A stretch of 32,500 bases of DNA from Chrysomallon squamiferum. Its lineage: Eukaryota > Mollusca > Gastropoda > Neomphalida > Peltospiridae. The DNA lies in assembly GCA_012295275.1 (NCBI GenBank), contig CM022666.1:15539272-15571771 (forward strand). Reading direction: 5' to 3'. The position numbers and the translations under genes were made by a program. This document shows positions 22,355 through 32,370 of this stretch, piece by piece (the first letter of the stretch is position 1; each line of letters opens with the position of its first letter). The notes beneath the pieces are model-generated. The model was not told the DNA's origin. It saw nothing but the letters and a program-made list of their open reading frames with translations, and did no database searches.

Positions 22355-22370
22355 AAATAATAATAATCTA
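22036..22370. repeat. Long compound (ATG)n-(AAT)n microsatellite
   Basis: ATG/ATA triplets, then AAT blocks with AAAT, AAG and GAC interruptions over more than 330 bases. It sits 66 bases beyond the zinc-finger stop codon, so it may be transcribed as (ATT)n in the 3' UTR. Confidence 0.97.
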
Positions 22371-22415
22371 ACTGAAGGGAAGAAATCACAAGTCACTCAC
22401 ATAGAGACATTTAAT
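22199..22415 (-). promoter_or_regulatory. Possible variant polyadenylation signals after the zinc-finger stop
   Basis: On the minus strand ATTAAA occurs at 22415-22410, only 21 bases past the stop codon, and at 22204-22199 within the AAT array. The first canonical AATAAA seen downstream is at 21362-21357. Which one is used cannot be decided from sequence, so the 3' UTR end is unknown. Confidence 0.25.
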
Positions 22416-22435
22416 AAGGTTTCTGTTCTAGTGTA

Positions 22436-23360
22436 TCAGTCTGTATGGACATTAATTTCCTCGTCGTCGTCGGAACACGTTGACAACTCGTCGCTGCTCA
22501 CGTCCAGCGTTAAGTTCTCGTCACCAGAGTTCTCCCTCGTTTCGTCGCCAGGGGTCGCTGACGTCGGCTCTCGTTCTCTTCCGTCGTCCTGCCGAGAGTG
22601 CACCTTCCTGTGGCGCTCCAGGTTGCTCTTATGACTGGTTGCGTAATCACAGATCGTACAGACAAAGTCTTTCTGGCCGTTGTGCACCGACAGGTGGCGC
22701 TTCAGCAGCGCCTTCCGGCAGAAGCGTCTGCCACAGTAAAAACACGTGTATCCGTGGTAGTGGAATATCATGGCGTGCTCTCGCAGCGAGGCCTTCGTGG
22801 CGAACAGAATGCCGCAACACTCGAGAAGCTTCGAGCAAGCTTGGTGCATCGTCAACATGTGTCTTTTCAGATTGTTCCGTCTGTCTGTCGTGTAACGGCA
22901 CTGAGAGCACGGGAAGATCTTCCTCCCGTAGCCGTACTGCGACGAGTAAGGATCTGATATCTGCCCTACCACCGCTGCAGGAAGCGCCTCCGCGGGGATT
23001 ACTTTCTCGCCCTGCGCAGCCGCAGACGCCTGCCTCAGACCGAAAATGTCCCGGGTCTGCTGGAGAGCCGCCTGTCTGTCCGACAGCACCAGGGAGGGCT
23101 GGGTGAGGGAGGGGGAGAAATGGAGTTTCGGCATCCCGTCAAACACGCGGAAACAGTTCGTCTGCTGCCGCCGGACATGGTCGAACAGGCTGAGGCTGTA
23201 AGGAAACGACGTCAGCGCCGACGCAGACACTTTGCCCAGGTTGTCGGAGTCGGAACCGAGTTTCAGCGCACTCCGGCCGGACTCCGTTAAGGTTGGAACG
23301 GGATATGATCTGGATAATCCCTCGAGTAGCGGCGGTCTGGGGCAGTAGAGCGGAATTGGT
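22436..23360 (-). CDS. C2H2 zinc-finger protein, terminal exon (partial, 5' exons missing)
   Basis: This exon encodes 307 complete codons plus TGA at 22438-22436. The open frame continues upstream to an ATG at 23449, but residues 1-30 of that frame are low-complexity intron translation. A strong acceptor (pyrimidine-rich tract ending TTTACAG) at 23363-23361 puts the exon start at 23360, entered in phase 2. Numbered from 23449, the fingers are: ZF1 C181/C184/H197/H202; a degenerate ZF2 with adjacent C211-C212 then H225/H230; ZF3 C236/C239/H252/H256; ZF4 C264/C267/H280/H284. ZF3 and ZF4 are joined by a TGEKPF-like linker (NGQKDF). Predicted helix residues at -1/2/3/6 are R/N/N/R, T/A/S/E, R/A/L/R and H/S/N/R. 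ZF1 and ZF4 have the Cys-x2-Cys-x-Tyr form seen in REST- and hunchback-like fingers. Residues 31-180 show no domain I recognise; residues 285-337 are acidic and Ser-rich. A nuclear, sequence-specific DNA-binding role is likely from the family; targets are unknown. The exon is clearly GC-richer than its flanks. Orthology was not assigned. Confidence 0.9.
22598..22909 (-). other. Zinc-finger domain region within the terminal exon
   Basis: Four finger-like modules lie head to tail with short spacers. ZF1 uses a Cx2C-x12-Hx4H spacing; ZF3 and ZF4 use Cx2C-x12-Hx3H. ZF2 keeps the x12-Hx4H half, but its first cysteine is displaced to sit next to the second, so metal binding there is uncertain. Confidence 0.88.
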
Positions 23361-23392
23361 CTGTAAATAAAAATGAAACAATAAGAATTGAG
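23361..23392 (-). other. 3' splice site (acceptor) of the zinc-finger exon
   Basis: Read on the minus strand, a T-rich tract with few purines runs into TTTACAG immediately before the exon. The split codon is AG|A (Arg), making the intron phase 2. Upstream in the intron the same frame encodes only low-complexity Ile/Phe/Tyr-rich sequence, which supports the boundary. Confidence 0.8.
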
Positions 23393-23666
23393 AATACATT
23401 TATGTTCAAAGAAAGAAATGTATATAAAGATACTTATATGCATATACATACATGCATACGTACGTATATTGATACAGCCATGAAGACATACACCAACCTA
23501 CAGACATACACAATACATATAATAATACACATGTTCATACACTAATCTGCAAAATCAGAGCTATAATGAAAATTCAAATACAACACAAATGATACTGATG
23601 ATGACATGGCTCTGATTATATATGTAATAAATACAATAAATACAAACACACATACACAAACAGTGA
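23393..23666. other. Intron-like unique sequence upstream of the zinc-finger exon
   Basis: AT-rich with ACATAC/CATACA pieces. No further exon recognised. Confidence 0.55.

Positions 23667-23733
<67 letters not shown>
23667..23733. repeat. (TAA)n microsatellite
   Basis: About 22 units, then decayed GTA/GCA triplets to about 23830. Confidence 0.98.
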
Positions 23734-23735
<2 letters not shown>

Positions 23736-23833
23736 GTTGTTGTAGTGTAATAGTAGCAGCAACAGCTGCAGAAGTAGCAGTAGTAGTAATAATAGTTATA
23801 TTAACAGTAATTATGGTAATAGTAATAATGACT

Positions 23834-24287
23834 GACAGCTGATGAATTATTCTTATATGGAAACCAGCTAAGGATATATATATATATGTCGTTAGACATA
23901 ATTTTTAAATTTATTTATTATTATTAATAAAAATAAAAAAATCTGTTTTGGCTTCCCTTTCTACTGCTAGAAGACGATACGACATGAAAGAAACGATAAA
24001 ACACGAGTAAAAGGAAGAAACAAGAAGAAAATCGATCCACAAAGATATTTTCCAAGTTCTTGTATGTTCTAGTCACGGAACTGCCAATGCCAGAGGCGCG
24101 TACACACAGACATCAAAGAAACACCCAAACACACAACAAAGTGAAACTAAACGATTAATCGATAATCGGACACCAGGATATTTTAATTTATTTTAATTAG
24201 TTGATCGATATTCCTTTATGAATATTCATAGGAGAGAGCTGTAGTTTCGAATTACTGCAAAACTGAATAAAAGAACGTGCAGTAGCC

Positions 24288-24318
<31 letters not shown>

Positions 24319-24574
24319 TTAGTTTTGTAATTATGCAGAATTTTATAACTTTATTTATGTTTGTTCTGCCGTAGAAATTTTCATACAAAACATTATGGTT
24401 AATAATAAATAAACACACCATAATAGGAAAATAAATAAACAAAAAGAACAAAAAAAAAAAAATGAAAAAAGAAAATAGTAAAGCTCATTCTGCATTAAAT
24501 AAACAGTAAAATAAAGCAATCTAATAAAATTAAATTAAATTAAATTAAAAAAACACAAAAAACAACAATACTAC
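23834..24574. other. AT-rich intron-like stretch
   Basis: (TA)n at 23875-23887 and 24289-24309. The rest is unique and no exon is recognised. Confidence 0.6.
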
Positions 24575-24686
24575 TACTACTACTACTACTAATATAATAA
24601 TAATGATAATGATGATGACAATAATAACAACGATAATAATAATAATGATGATGATAATAATGTGATGATGATGATGATGATGATAA
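24575..24686. repeat. (CTA)n-(AAT)n-(ATG)n compound triplet region
   Basis: Clean CTA units at 24569-24589 and ATG units at 24662-24683, with decayed triplets between. Confidence 0.93.
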
Positions 24687-24714
24687 ACATATGTATATAA
24701 AAATAAACACACAG

Positions 24715-24766
24715 AAATAAATAAAATAAAATAAATTAAAATAAATAAATAAATAAATAAATAAAA
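24715..24766. repeat. (AAAT)n / (AAAATA) microsatellite
   Basis: Imperfect at the left, clean AAAT at 24740-24764. Confidence 0.93.
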
Positions 24767-24978
24767 ACAACAACAAACAAAACTGATAACTAACAAACTA
24801 AATATATATATGGTTAAAGTACAATAAAAATAACGAGTTTTTTCTTTTGTTGTTTTCTTTCTGTCGAATGAACAAGACAGTGTTATTGACAAAATGTACA
24901 AATCTGGAGCAATTTTGTGAAGTAATTTTTATTTGTATTAAAAACTCGATCTGTTTGGAGTTTATACTGAAGTTAAAA

Positions 24979-25050
<72 letters not shown>

Positions 25051-25058
25051 AAGAAGAA
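24979..25058. repeat. (AAT)n joined to (AAG)n
   Basis: About 14 AAT units switch directly to 12 AAG units at 25021. Confidence 0.97.
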
Positions 25059-25919
25059 TGACTAAGACGATAATGTACAGATTATACTCAATCTAAAAAA
25101 AAAACTATTTTGAAAACAGATAATGGAAATTTGACAGCATCAATGCAATCCAAATAGGTCCTCGCTAGCTCTTTGTACCCGTTGATATATCCTTTCACTG
25201 TGTAGTACCGTAGTATAAATATATTTTATATCTTTGTACCTAGTATTTTAGTATATAGTATCAGCCTGTAATATCTTAGGTTATCGTGTGTAAATATTCA
25301 TGTAGTGTATTGGAATAATTTTATTACAGCTAAACAAACTTTGAATAACGTACACCTGTCGTCTGTGCCTGTTGTAGAATTCAGTCCACGGCGCGGACAG
25401 AATAACCTGAATTACTGTAATTCATTAATTTAAAATTAGCTGCACTCATATGTACAGCATCATTGATTTTTTTTTTTTTTTTTTTTTTTGGCTATTACAA
25501 GATGTATTTTAAAATAAATGTTTCGGATACAAGTGGCAGGGTACTTCAGATTGAAAATAAATAAAAAATAAATAAATAAAAAAACCAATAAAAGCTCCAC
25601 ATAAAACATAATACCACGTGATAGATTGCATCACTGTTTCTTTTTCATGATATACTTTAATATTATAATTTCACTTTTTTTTTATCTGATTTCTGATATC
25701 TCTGTCAGTGTTAATTTACCTCTTTAAGATGTCAAGTGTCAATGTAATTATGATTTTAAATCCACTATAAAATATTATTGTGTATCTCTCACTTTAAACA
25801 TCGTATAAATTATAAATAGTATTCTCGCTCTATCTGTCTATATAGATGTAGCGAGATATCTTGCTCTGTGTACTAAAATGAAAAATATTCCATCCCCACG
25901 CTATCAACGTAATTATTAA
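25059..25919. other. AT-rich non-coding stretch
   Basis: Unique sequence with a 23-base T run at 25467-25489 and a small AAAT patch near 25557-25580. No gene seen. Confidence 0.6.
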
Positions 25920-26230
25920 CTTTACGCCAAACACGTAACGATTATTGTCAGGCCTATGTGTAACCGTCCTAATTTCACACTGTATTCATTTTACACTCTT
26001 TACGTAGCGTAATGATAATCGATCATCGCATATTGTAACGTATTAATTAATTGCCGTAAACGTATTAACTTCACGCAATATAAGTAACGTATTACCAATG
26101 CCGTATTTTGTAACGTATTAAACTCAACGTAACTGTGGATCACGGCGTATGTGTAATACATTAATATTCAGCTGAATGTGTAAAGCTTTGCTCCGTAAAC
26201 GTGACGCATTTATCTCACGTCTGTATGTAT
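25920..26230. repeat. Decayed minisatellite built on GTAACGTATTA
   Basis: ACGTATTA occurs at 26038, 26060, 26087 and 26113 (22, 27 and 26 bp apart). Weaker ACGTAAC or CGTAAACGT copies lie on both sides. Units also share CACGCAATA/GCCGTATTTT-like spacer text. Confidence 0.55.
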
Positions 26231-26600
26231 TTAACCTTTAACGTGTTCGCAAACTGTTCTGAATCTTAACTTGCTGTAAACAGCGAGGAAATTCGCTAAA
26301 GCTCTATACATAAAATTAATATTTAATGATGAAAACGCATTTAACACAAGCTTAGTGCGTTTGACGCTCAATTGACTGGTTCTACGCCTAATATAACAGT
26401 AGTAGCAGAAGGTCGTAAAATTACAGGCGAGGGCACTGTATGAAGTTTTGAACAGGAGGGACGCGCGTGTTAAAACATGGGACATGACGAAATCTTTTAC
26501 CAGTCTCAAGATTCTGTTTATGGCTTTGCGAATAATAATCACGAGAGTCTGGTAACATGTGTTTGTTTATTCTTGTGCAGAGGTTCAGAATACATATAAG
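26231..26600. other. Unique stretch, no gene supported
   Basis: Moderate composition with a minus-strand frame (26542-26231, 103 codons) that shows no domain and reads as chance. Confidence 0.5.
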
Positions 26601-26616
26601 TGTGAAATGTGTGATA

Positions 26617-26749
<133 letters not shown>

Positions 26750-27008
26750 ATGCTAGAGAGTGAAATGGTAGCGACAGTATTTATGAAAAAAAAATGCATT
26801 TATTAAGAACTCTACAAAAACCATAATTAGGAACAGAAGACTAATAGAAGTTTTTATTTGTTTTATTTTATTTATTAATTTAATTTAATTTATATTATAT
26901 AAATTAATAGTAGTAGTAGTCATAACAGTATTATTATAATATAATCAAACAATATGAATGATTAAATAAATAATGACCACAGTAGTGGCAGCAACAACAA
27001 CGACAACA

Positions 27009-27010
<2 letters not shown>
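26750..27010. other. AT-rich stretch
   Basis: Decayed TAG/ACA triplets near 26905-27010. Nothing else seen. Confidence 0.55.

Positions 27011-27050
<40 letters not shown>
27011..27050. repeat. (AAT)n microsatellite
   Basis: About 13 units. Confidence 0.96.
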
Positions 27051-27299
27051 GGTTTAATGGTAGTAGTAATAGTAGTAAATGTATTGAAGATATTTACGAA
27101 ATGTATCAGTGTTATTGTATGGGTATGAGTAATATGCACAAGTATTATATAACAGATTACAGAAAATTAGCTAAGTCATTTCGTTGTACTACATGAATTT
27201 GAAAAAAAAAAAAATGATACGAAGAAAGAAAAAATAATAAAAATGAAATAGATATTTAAAAAAAAAAAAAAAAAAAAAATAGAGAAGCAATAAAAACGA

Positions 27300-27830
27300 A
27301 GAAGGAAAAAGTTGAATGTATCTTCTTTTACGCGAAGTAATTAATTCTAAATAAGTGCTATTTAATTTGCGTTCGGAAAGCCTGTCAGACAGAGAATTCT
27401 CACGCCTATTTATCTATCTCTGTGCCGTAATACAAAGATTCATTTTGCCGTCATCGATCAACTTGACTGATACCTGTAGCGGAGAACAATTTGTACAACG
27501 CGAGTGAACAAGACAAAAAAAAAAAAAAAAACGCTGAAACTTCGCCAGAAAGAAATGTTTTCCAACAAACAAAGTTATCACTTACACACGGACCGGTGGA
27601 ACAAACGACACTAAGACAAGGTAACATTATACGTCGTTATTAATTCCACTTGTCCGTGTATCGCTCAGTGACAAAATGCTTCTCCGAGGAGCAGGCGGGG
27701 CCAATTATATTGCCGGATAAACTCGGAGTTTGTCGCCTCAAAGAATCGGTTGGAAACTTGTTAAAACTAGGGGTGGGGGACATTTGTTACTTGATCGCGG
27801 CTTTGTAGGTGGAAGAAATTGATAATTAGA
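27300..27830. other. GC-richer unique island, candidate cis-regulatory element
   Basis: Balanced sequence with a TCF/LEF-like ACAAAG near 27433, an ATCGATCA piece near 27455 and a 13-bp inverted repeat (AAACTC-G-GAGTTT) at 27719-27731. It is interrupted by a poly(A) at about 27516-27531. No coding frame supported. Confidence 0.4.
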
Positions 27831-27920
27831 GAAGCGAAACGTCTGTAATCATCCTGCCAAACGTGGCACAGCGCCATCTATCACCGGGGTCGTTTGTCAG
27901 GCGCTGGAACAATCTGTCAC

Positions 27921-28157
27921 TGCGCGCAACATCCGCCGCGTAAATATCCGGACCCAACCACGTCTCATAAAAGACGACGTGTAGAAAGTATGCCGCAGTT
28001 AAGAGCCGGCAGTCAGTGTGTTTGTCTGATGATGCGGACGTAACCACGCTGCGCAAACATCCGGTAGTGACAGTTTTGCGTAAACGTCCGACAGAAGCTA
28101 TCTGCGTAAATATCCGCCGGTAACTACGTTGCGTAAAGATAGGATGCGTAAAAACAG
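27921..28157. repeat. Decayed minisatellite, 26-27-bp unit beginning TGCGTAAA
   Basis: Copies at 28050, 28077, 28103, 28130 and 28145 (spacing 27, 26, 27, 15) read TGCGTAAAYATCCG followed by GTAGTGAC-like text. Related pieces occur at 27921, 27937 and 28033. Frames through it are not considered genes. Confidence 0.7.
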
Positions 28158-28261
28158 AAATGGAGTATGTCGTTGCTTAATGATAATTATTTATTAAATT
28201 GGTTTGATCGATTTTCACATTAGAAATTTATTTGGTTGAAGGAAATGAAGATTGTTAGCTT

Positions 28262-28288
28262 ATTTTATTTTATTTTATCTTATTATAT

Positions 28289-28357
<69 letters not shown>
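28262..28357. repeat. (TTTA)n-(ATT)n compound microsatellite
   Basis: TTTTA and TTTA units, then ATT units. Confidence 0.97.
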
Positions 28358-28378
28358 GCTACTATTGCTGTCGCTAAA

Positions 28379-28380
28379 TA

Positions 28381-28415
<35 letters not shown>

Positions 28416-28432
28416 ATTAAATAAATAAAAAT
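28379..28432. repeat. (AAAT)n microsatellite
   Basis: Together with the TTTA block before it, this forms a potential AT-rich hairpin. Confidence 0.97.
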
Positions 28433-28579
28433 TGAAATAATAAAACAACCAAAATCACAACTATCACGAACAATAAATACAATATCACCAACTCTATGAA
28501 CTCAACTGTCAAACCACAAACTTCAGAAACCTCAAACATTTAAAAAACACATAACACATATGTCAGAGGCATTTTTAAA

Positions 28580-28760
28580 TTTTACATGTAATTTATTTTC
28601 AAAATCGATACATAGCATATTTTTAAAACTATAGATATAATTTATTTTTGAAATTATACACATAACATATTTTCGAAAGTTACATTATTAAAATACAAAT
28701 AACATAATTTAAAAGATAGATATAATGTATTTTTGAAATATACATATAATGTAAGTGTTA
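28580..28760. repeat. Decayed AT-rich tandem repeat, ~25-bp unit
   Basis: Units read ACATA-ACATATTTTTGAAA-like, with about 22-26-bp spacing (starts near 28586, 28611, 28636, 28661 and 28722). Confidence 0.55.
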
Positions 28761-28762
28761 AG

Positions 28763-28988
28763 AATAATATAATTTATTTATTAAATATACATTTGACGTA
28801 AACCTATTTATATTATTTTAAAACGAAAAAAGTTTTAAAACGTTCATATAAGGCAATTATTAAACAAACATATAGTGTAAATTTTTGATAAATAATGTAA
28901 CTCATTTATTAAATATACCAAACTAACGTAAGACTATTTATTTTCAAAATGTAAAAATTTTAAAACGTTCGTTTAAAGCAATTTTAAA
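28763..28988. repeat. Two-copy tandem duplication, ~125-128 bp
   Basis: TTATTAAATATAC at 28778 and 28906 (offset 128) and TTTTAAAACGTTC at 28833 and 28958 (offset 125) anchor two diverged copies. A shorter ~24-bp sub-repeat continues to about 29030. Confidence 0.65.
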
Positions 28989-29440
28989 ATGTTCACAGAA
29001 GGCAGTTTAACGCATTCACAAAATTTGTTTCTCACAACTTAATTTCAAACTGGCCGAGGTATAAAATAGGGGACCGTTCGTTTAATGCGAAGTGTGATAG
29101 CAGACAATATTACAAATAAATCACAGCACAAAACTGCACGGGTAAAACGTTTGTGATTAATGGCTGCCCCATTGTTGTGTTTGTAATGTCTCTTCTTTTT
29201 ACAGCTCCAAAATTAGATGTACTCCGACAACTGCAATTTTGTTTTTTTTTTTTTTAAATACCTCAGTTAATAGTTTTGATGAGTAAGAAAAAATATTTAA
29301 AAAAATACTTACAAACACACACACACAGAGAGACAAACAAAAATATACAAATATAATTTTTTTTAAAAATCTTTTTCTTCTTTTAGAAATAAGGAAATAA
29401 CTGTTTTATTAGTTTGAGAAAAAGAAGAATAAAGAAAGAA
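28989..29440. other. Unique AT-rich stretch
   Basis: Short T run at 29240-29255 and a small CA patch near 29312-29325. No gene seen. Confidence 0.55.
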
Positions 29441-29640
29441 AATGAAGAACAATAAAAGAAACAAAAAAAAAAAAAAAAAAAAAAAAGAAGGAAAAGGAAA
29501 AGAAAAAAGACAAACAGAAAAAATATAAAGCTCAGAAAACGAAAGAATAAAATTCGATAAGAGAAACGCAAAGAAACCGACAAAAAAAAAAACAAAAAAA
29601 AAAACAAATAAAAAACAAACAAACAAACAAATATATACGA
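29441..29640. repeat. A-rich low-complexity region
   Basis: Includes a pure A run at about 29463-29486 and AAAC/AAAG mixtures. Frames here translate to Phe/Leu runs only. Confidence 0.85.
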
Positions 29641-29850
29641 AGAGGAAACAAAGAAAAACAAGAGTAAGAAATAAAGTTGAGGGAAATGATGATTACAGTT
29701 TTCTTCAGTCTGTAATTAAAATTTTAGTTTTTTCTTAAAAATGTATAGTGATTAACATCTCAGTTTTTGACATCGCTAGATAGATAAATAAATTAATATA
29801 CATTTTTCCACTTTTGTTTTGACAATAATTTAAGTTGCATTTATTTCTTA
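29641..29850. other. AT-rich stretch
   Basis: Nothing recognised. Confidence 0.5.
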
Positions 29851-29964
29851 ACACAGACACACACACACACGTACATCTTTTTATATTTGCATGCACACAG
29901 ACATATTTACATACATAAGTACACATACAACATACATACATACATACATACCAACATACATACA

Positions 29965-29997
<33 letters not shown>

Positions 29998-30160
29998 GTT
30001 TTAAATAATTACACAATTTTAAATAATAAAAAATAAAATCAATACATATTTTTATATTTCGACATAACTGCGCTGGCTTTCATTATACACACATACGTAC
30101 ACATATGAACACACGCAAAAAACAACACGCACGCACACACAAACACACACGTGCATACAT
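29851..30160. repeat. (CA)/(CATA) mixed microsatellite region
   Basis: CA runs at 29855-29870, 29979-29997 and 30115-30150, with CATA units at 29932-29978. Confidence 0.9.
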
Positions 30161-30289
30161 TACATATCGTTTTTGTTCTAAAGTGGCTTCTTCTTCTTCT
30201 TCTTTTGTCATCCTCTGAGCTATGAATATTAAAACACTGACAGACACAGTGTCGTGTTGTTGGAGTCGCTGCCTGGACGCCTTTAATTA

Positions 30290-30590
30290 CAGCGTGGTAA
30301 ATCAAAAGAAATTGTAATTTGTCATATTTCGCCCGTCCCTAGCTGCCACTTGAACCTGCGTCGTTGCACGCCAAACGGCAGTAGATTAAGACGCGTCCTC
30401 GCCTAACCAGAGTAACGCGATATTTCCCGAGAGTTTTGCTGCAAGCTCGCGCGCGAATACGATACGCACGTGCAAACAGAGGGCGTGCATTTTAGCGCGT
30501 CTTATCTCATTAATTTGATCAGCTCTGCTTTTCTGCGAGTTGCGTTACTTGTACGTGCATATCGATCTTTAATAACTTGATGTTTTTATT
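30290..30590. other. GC-richer CpG-bearing island, candidate regulatory element
   Basis: Contains CGCGCGCG at about 30449-30455, CACGTG near 30468 and GTGCAT pieces, recalling the 1317-1354 cluster, then TTAATTTGATCAG and ATCGAT pieces. No frame of note. Confidence 0.4.
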
Positions 30591-30597
30591 TCTTTTT

Positions 30598-30598
30598 A

Positions 30599-30639
<41 letters not shown>

Positions 30640-30672
30640 ATTAATATTATTATTATTATTTTTATTTTTTTT
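30598..30672. repeat. (ATT)n microsatellite
   Basis: ATT units with AATATT and TTTTT breaks. Confidence 0.97.
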
Positions 30673-30897
30673 AATTATTATTATTTTTGTACTGGGTTTA
30701 AACGGAACAGAGTTCGAATAGAAAATAAATACCGAGATCAGACTGATAAATGAATAGATAGAAAGAAAAAATGGATTGACGGATAAATAGGAAGGTTGAA
30801 AGACTGACAGGAAGATTGGCTGACAAAAGAAAAATAAATTCTAAATAAATAAACGAATTAATTTGTCATTATTATTGGTGTTCTTCTTGTCAGTATT
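30673..30897. other. AT-rich stretch
   Basis: Purine-rich at 30750-30835 with decayed GATA/GATT units. No gene. Confidence 0.55.
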
Positions 30898-30898
30898 G

Positions 30899-30952
<54 letters not shown>
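30898..30952. repeat. (ATT)n microsatellite
   Basis: About 17 units. Confidence 0.97.
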
Positions 30953-30953
<1 letters not shown>

Positions 30954-31044
30954 ATAAAAAAATTAAATTAAATTATAATAATACATATTAAAATGATGTG
31001 AAATGTAGAAAGAAAATGAATAATTATATGTCAATGGATGATTA

Positions 31045-31160
31045 TCATCATCAATAATAATAATAAAAACAATAATAATGATGATGACGATGATGATGAT
31101 AATAAAAATAATAATAAATAATAATGATGATGATGATAACAATAACAATAATACAATAAT
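31045..31160. repeat. (AAT)/(ATG)/(AAC) compound triplet region
   Basis: Short AAT and ATG blocks alternate. Confidence 0.9.
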
Positions 31161-31175
31161 AACAAAATTGTAGAA

Positions 31176-31330
31176 TTAATATAATATAATGTAACATTAT
31201 AAAACATAATATAACATAATATAATATAATATAATATAATATATTATAATATAATATAATATAATATAATATAATATAATATAATATAATATAATATTAG
31301 GTATCATAGTATTATGTAATAATATATTAT
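31176..31330. repeat. (ATAAT)n pentanucleotide array
   Basis: ATAAT units, cleanest at 31208-31296, with a single phase break at about 31240. Confidence 0.95.
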
Positions 31331-31760
31331 AATGTTAAGTAGTTTTTTAAAAGAATAAAAAAAAAAAAAAAAATTAAAATAAATATTAATAACCTGAAAT
31401 CTTCTTTTTAAAATTATTTATCTACTTAGTTAATATATCAACATATGTGCAGATACAGAAAAATACAAAATGTTATATAAATAAAAAATATTGTATAAAA
31501 TGTTTCTGATGCATGTAACAGTACTGAAATAAATTTAACTGCTTTCAAAAAAATATTTATTGCACTATTCTTATGGGAAATATCAGTACAGAATAAAAAA
31601 ATAAATAAAATAAAATAAAAAGTACAGTTATTAGAATATAATTAGTTTTGTGAAAGTGTACAAACAATTTAATTTATTCTATAAATTGGTTTACTTTATA
31701 TTTTTGTATTTTATAGTTAAATAAGTAAATGTAAGTGAAATATGATAAATCAATGAATGA
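31331..31760. other. AT-rich stretch
   Basis: Short A run at about 31359-31373. No gene seen. Confidence 0.55.
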
Positions 31761-31769
31761 ATAAATAAA

Positions 31770-31851
<82 letters not shown>

Positions 31852-31858
31852 TAATAAA
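31761..31858. repeat. (AAAT)n-(AAT)n compound microsatellite
   Basis: AAAT to about 31787, then AAT units. Confidence 0.98.
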
Positions 31859-31979
31859 AGAAATATTAAAAAAAGAAAAAATATCAAATAAAAGAAAAAT
31901 CAGTTTATATGAGATTAAAATAAAGAAAAGTAAAAATAAAAGTGTAAAATAAATATAAATATAATTGTATAATATATAA

Positions 31980-32215
31980 AGAATAAATAAATAAATAAAT
32001 AAATATAAATAATAAATAATTAAAAAAACAACAAATAAATAATAAATAAATAAATAAATAAATAAATAAACAAATAAAAAAATAAACAAATAAATAAATA
32101 CATAAAAACAAAATAAATAAATATAATAAACAAACAAACAAACAAAAAAATAAAAAAAATGTAATAAAATGTAATAAAATAACATAATATAAGATTAAAT
32201 AAAATAAAATAAATA
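31980..32215. repeat. (AAAT)n with AAAC variants and AAAATA tail
   Basis: Several AAAT blocks, then CAAA units near 32130-32145 and AAAATGTAAT/AAATA pieces. Confidence 0.95.
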
Positions 32216-32346
32216 TGTCAAGTTTAACTAGAGAGGAGGAGAGGCCTGGCAGAATTACATTTGAAGGCGAGACAAAGATGACAAAACGTGAATCTTCTGT
32301 AAATCTATCTTCGCATTTAAAATGACTTTTTCTTTTTTCTTTTAGG
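32216..32346. other. Short unique patch
   Basis: Purine-rich GAGAGGAGGAGAGG at about 32230, otherwise unremarkable. Confidence 0.5.
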
Positions 32347-32370
32347 TTTTTTTTTTTTTTTTTTTTTTTT
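32347..32370. repeat. Poly(T) tract
   Basis: 24 consecutive T. Confidence 0.95.

Noticed and set aside
22480-23106. 208-codon open frame on the plus strand opposite the zinc-finger exon, plus 22598-22957 and two further minus-strand frames
   Set aside because: They overlap the zinc-finger exon in other frames. Their openness follows from its GC-rich codon pattern, and they show no domain.
23130-23134. Internal ATG of the zinc-finger exon (residue 106) as a possible start of a single-exon gene
   Set aside because: The reading frame stays open and non-repetitive from the strong splice acceptor at 23361 onward, so an internal exon start is not needed. It remains possible as an alternative start.
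26231-26542. 103-codon minus-strand frame tested as a possible upstream zinc-finger exon
   Set aside because: No zinc-finger or other family features, and no clear donor site in the needed phase was identified.
27826-28056. 76-codon minus-strand frame
   Set aside because: It runs through the decayed TGCGTAAA minisatellite and lacks any domain.
30690-30730. GAGTTCGAAT resembling a tRNA B box
   Set aside because: No A box at the right distance and no foldable acceptor or anticodon stem.
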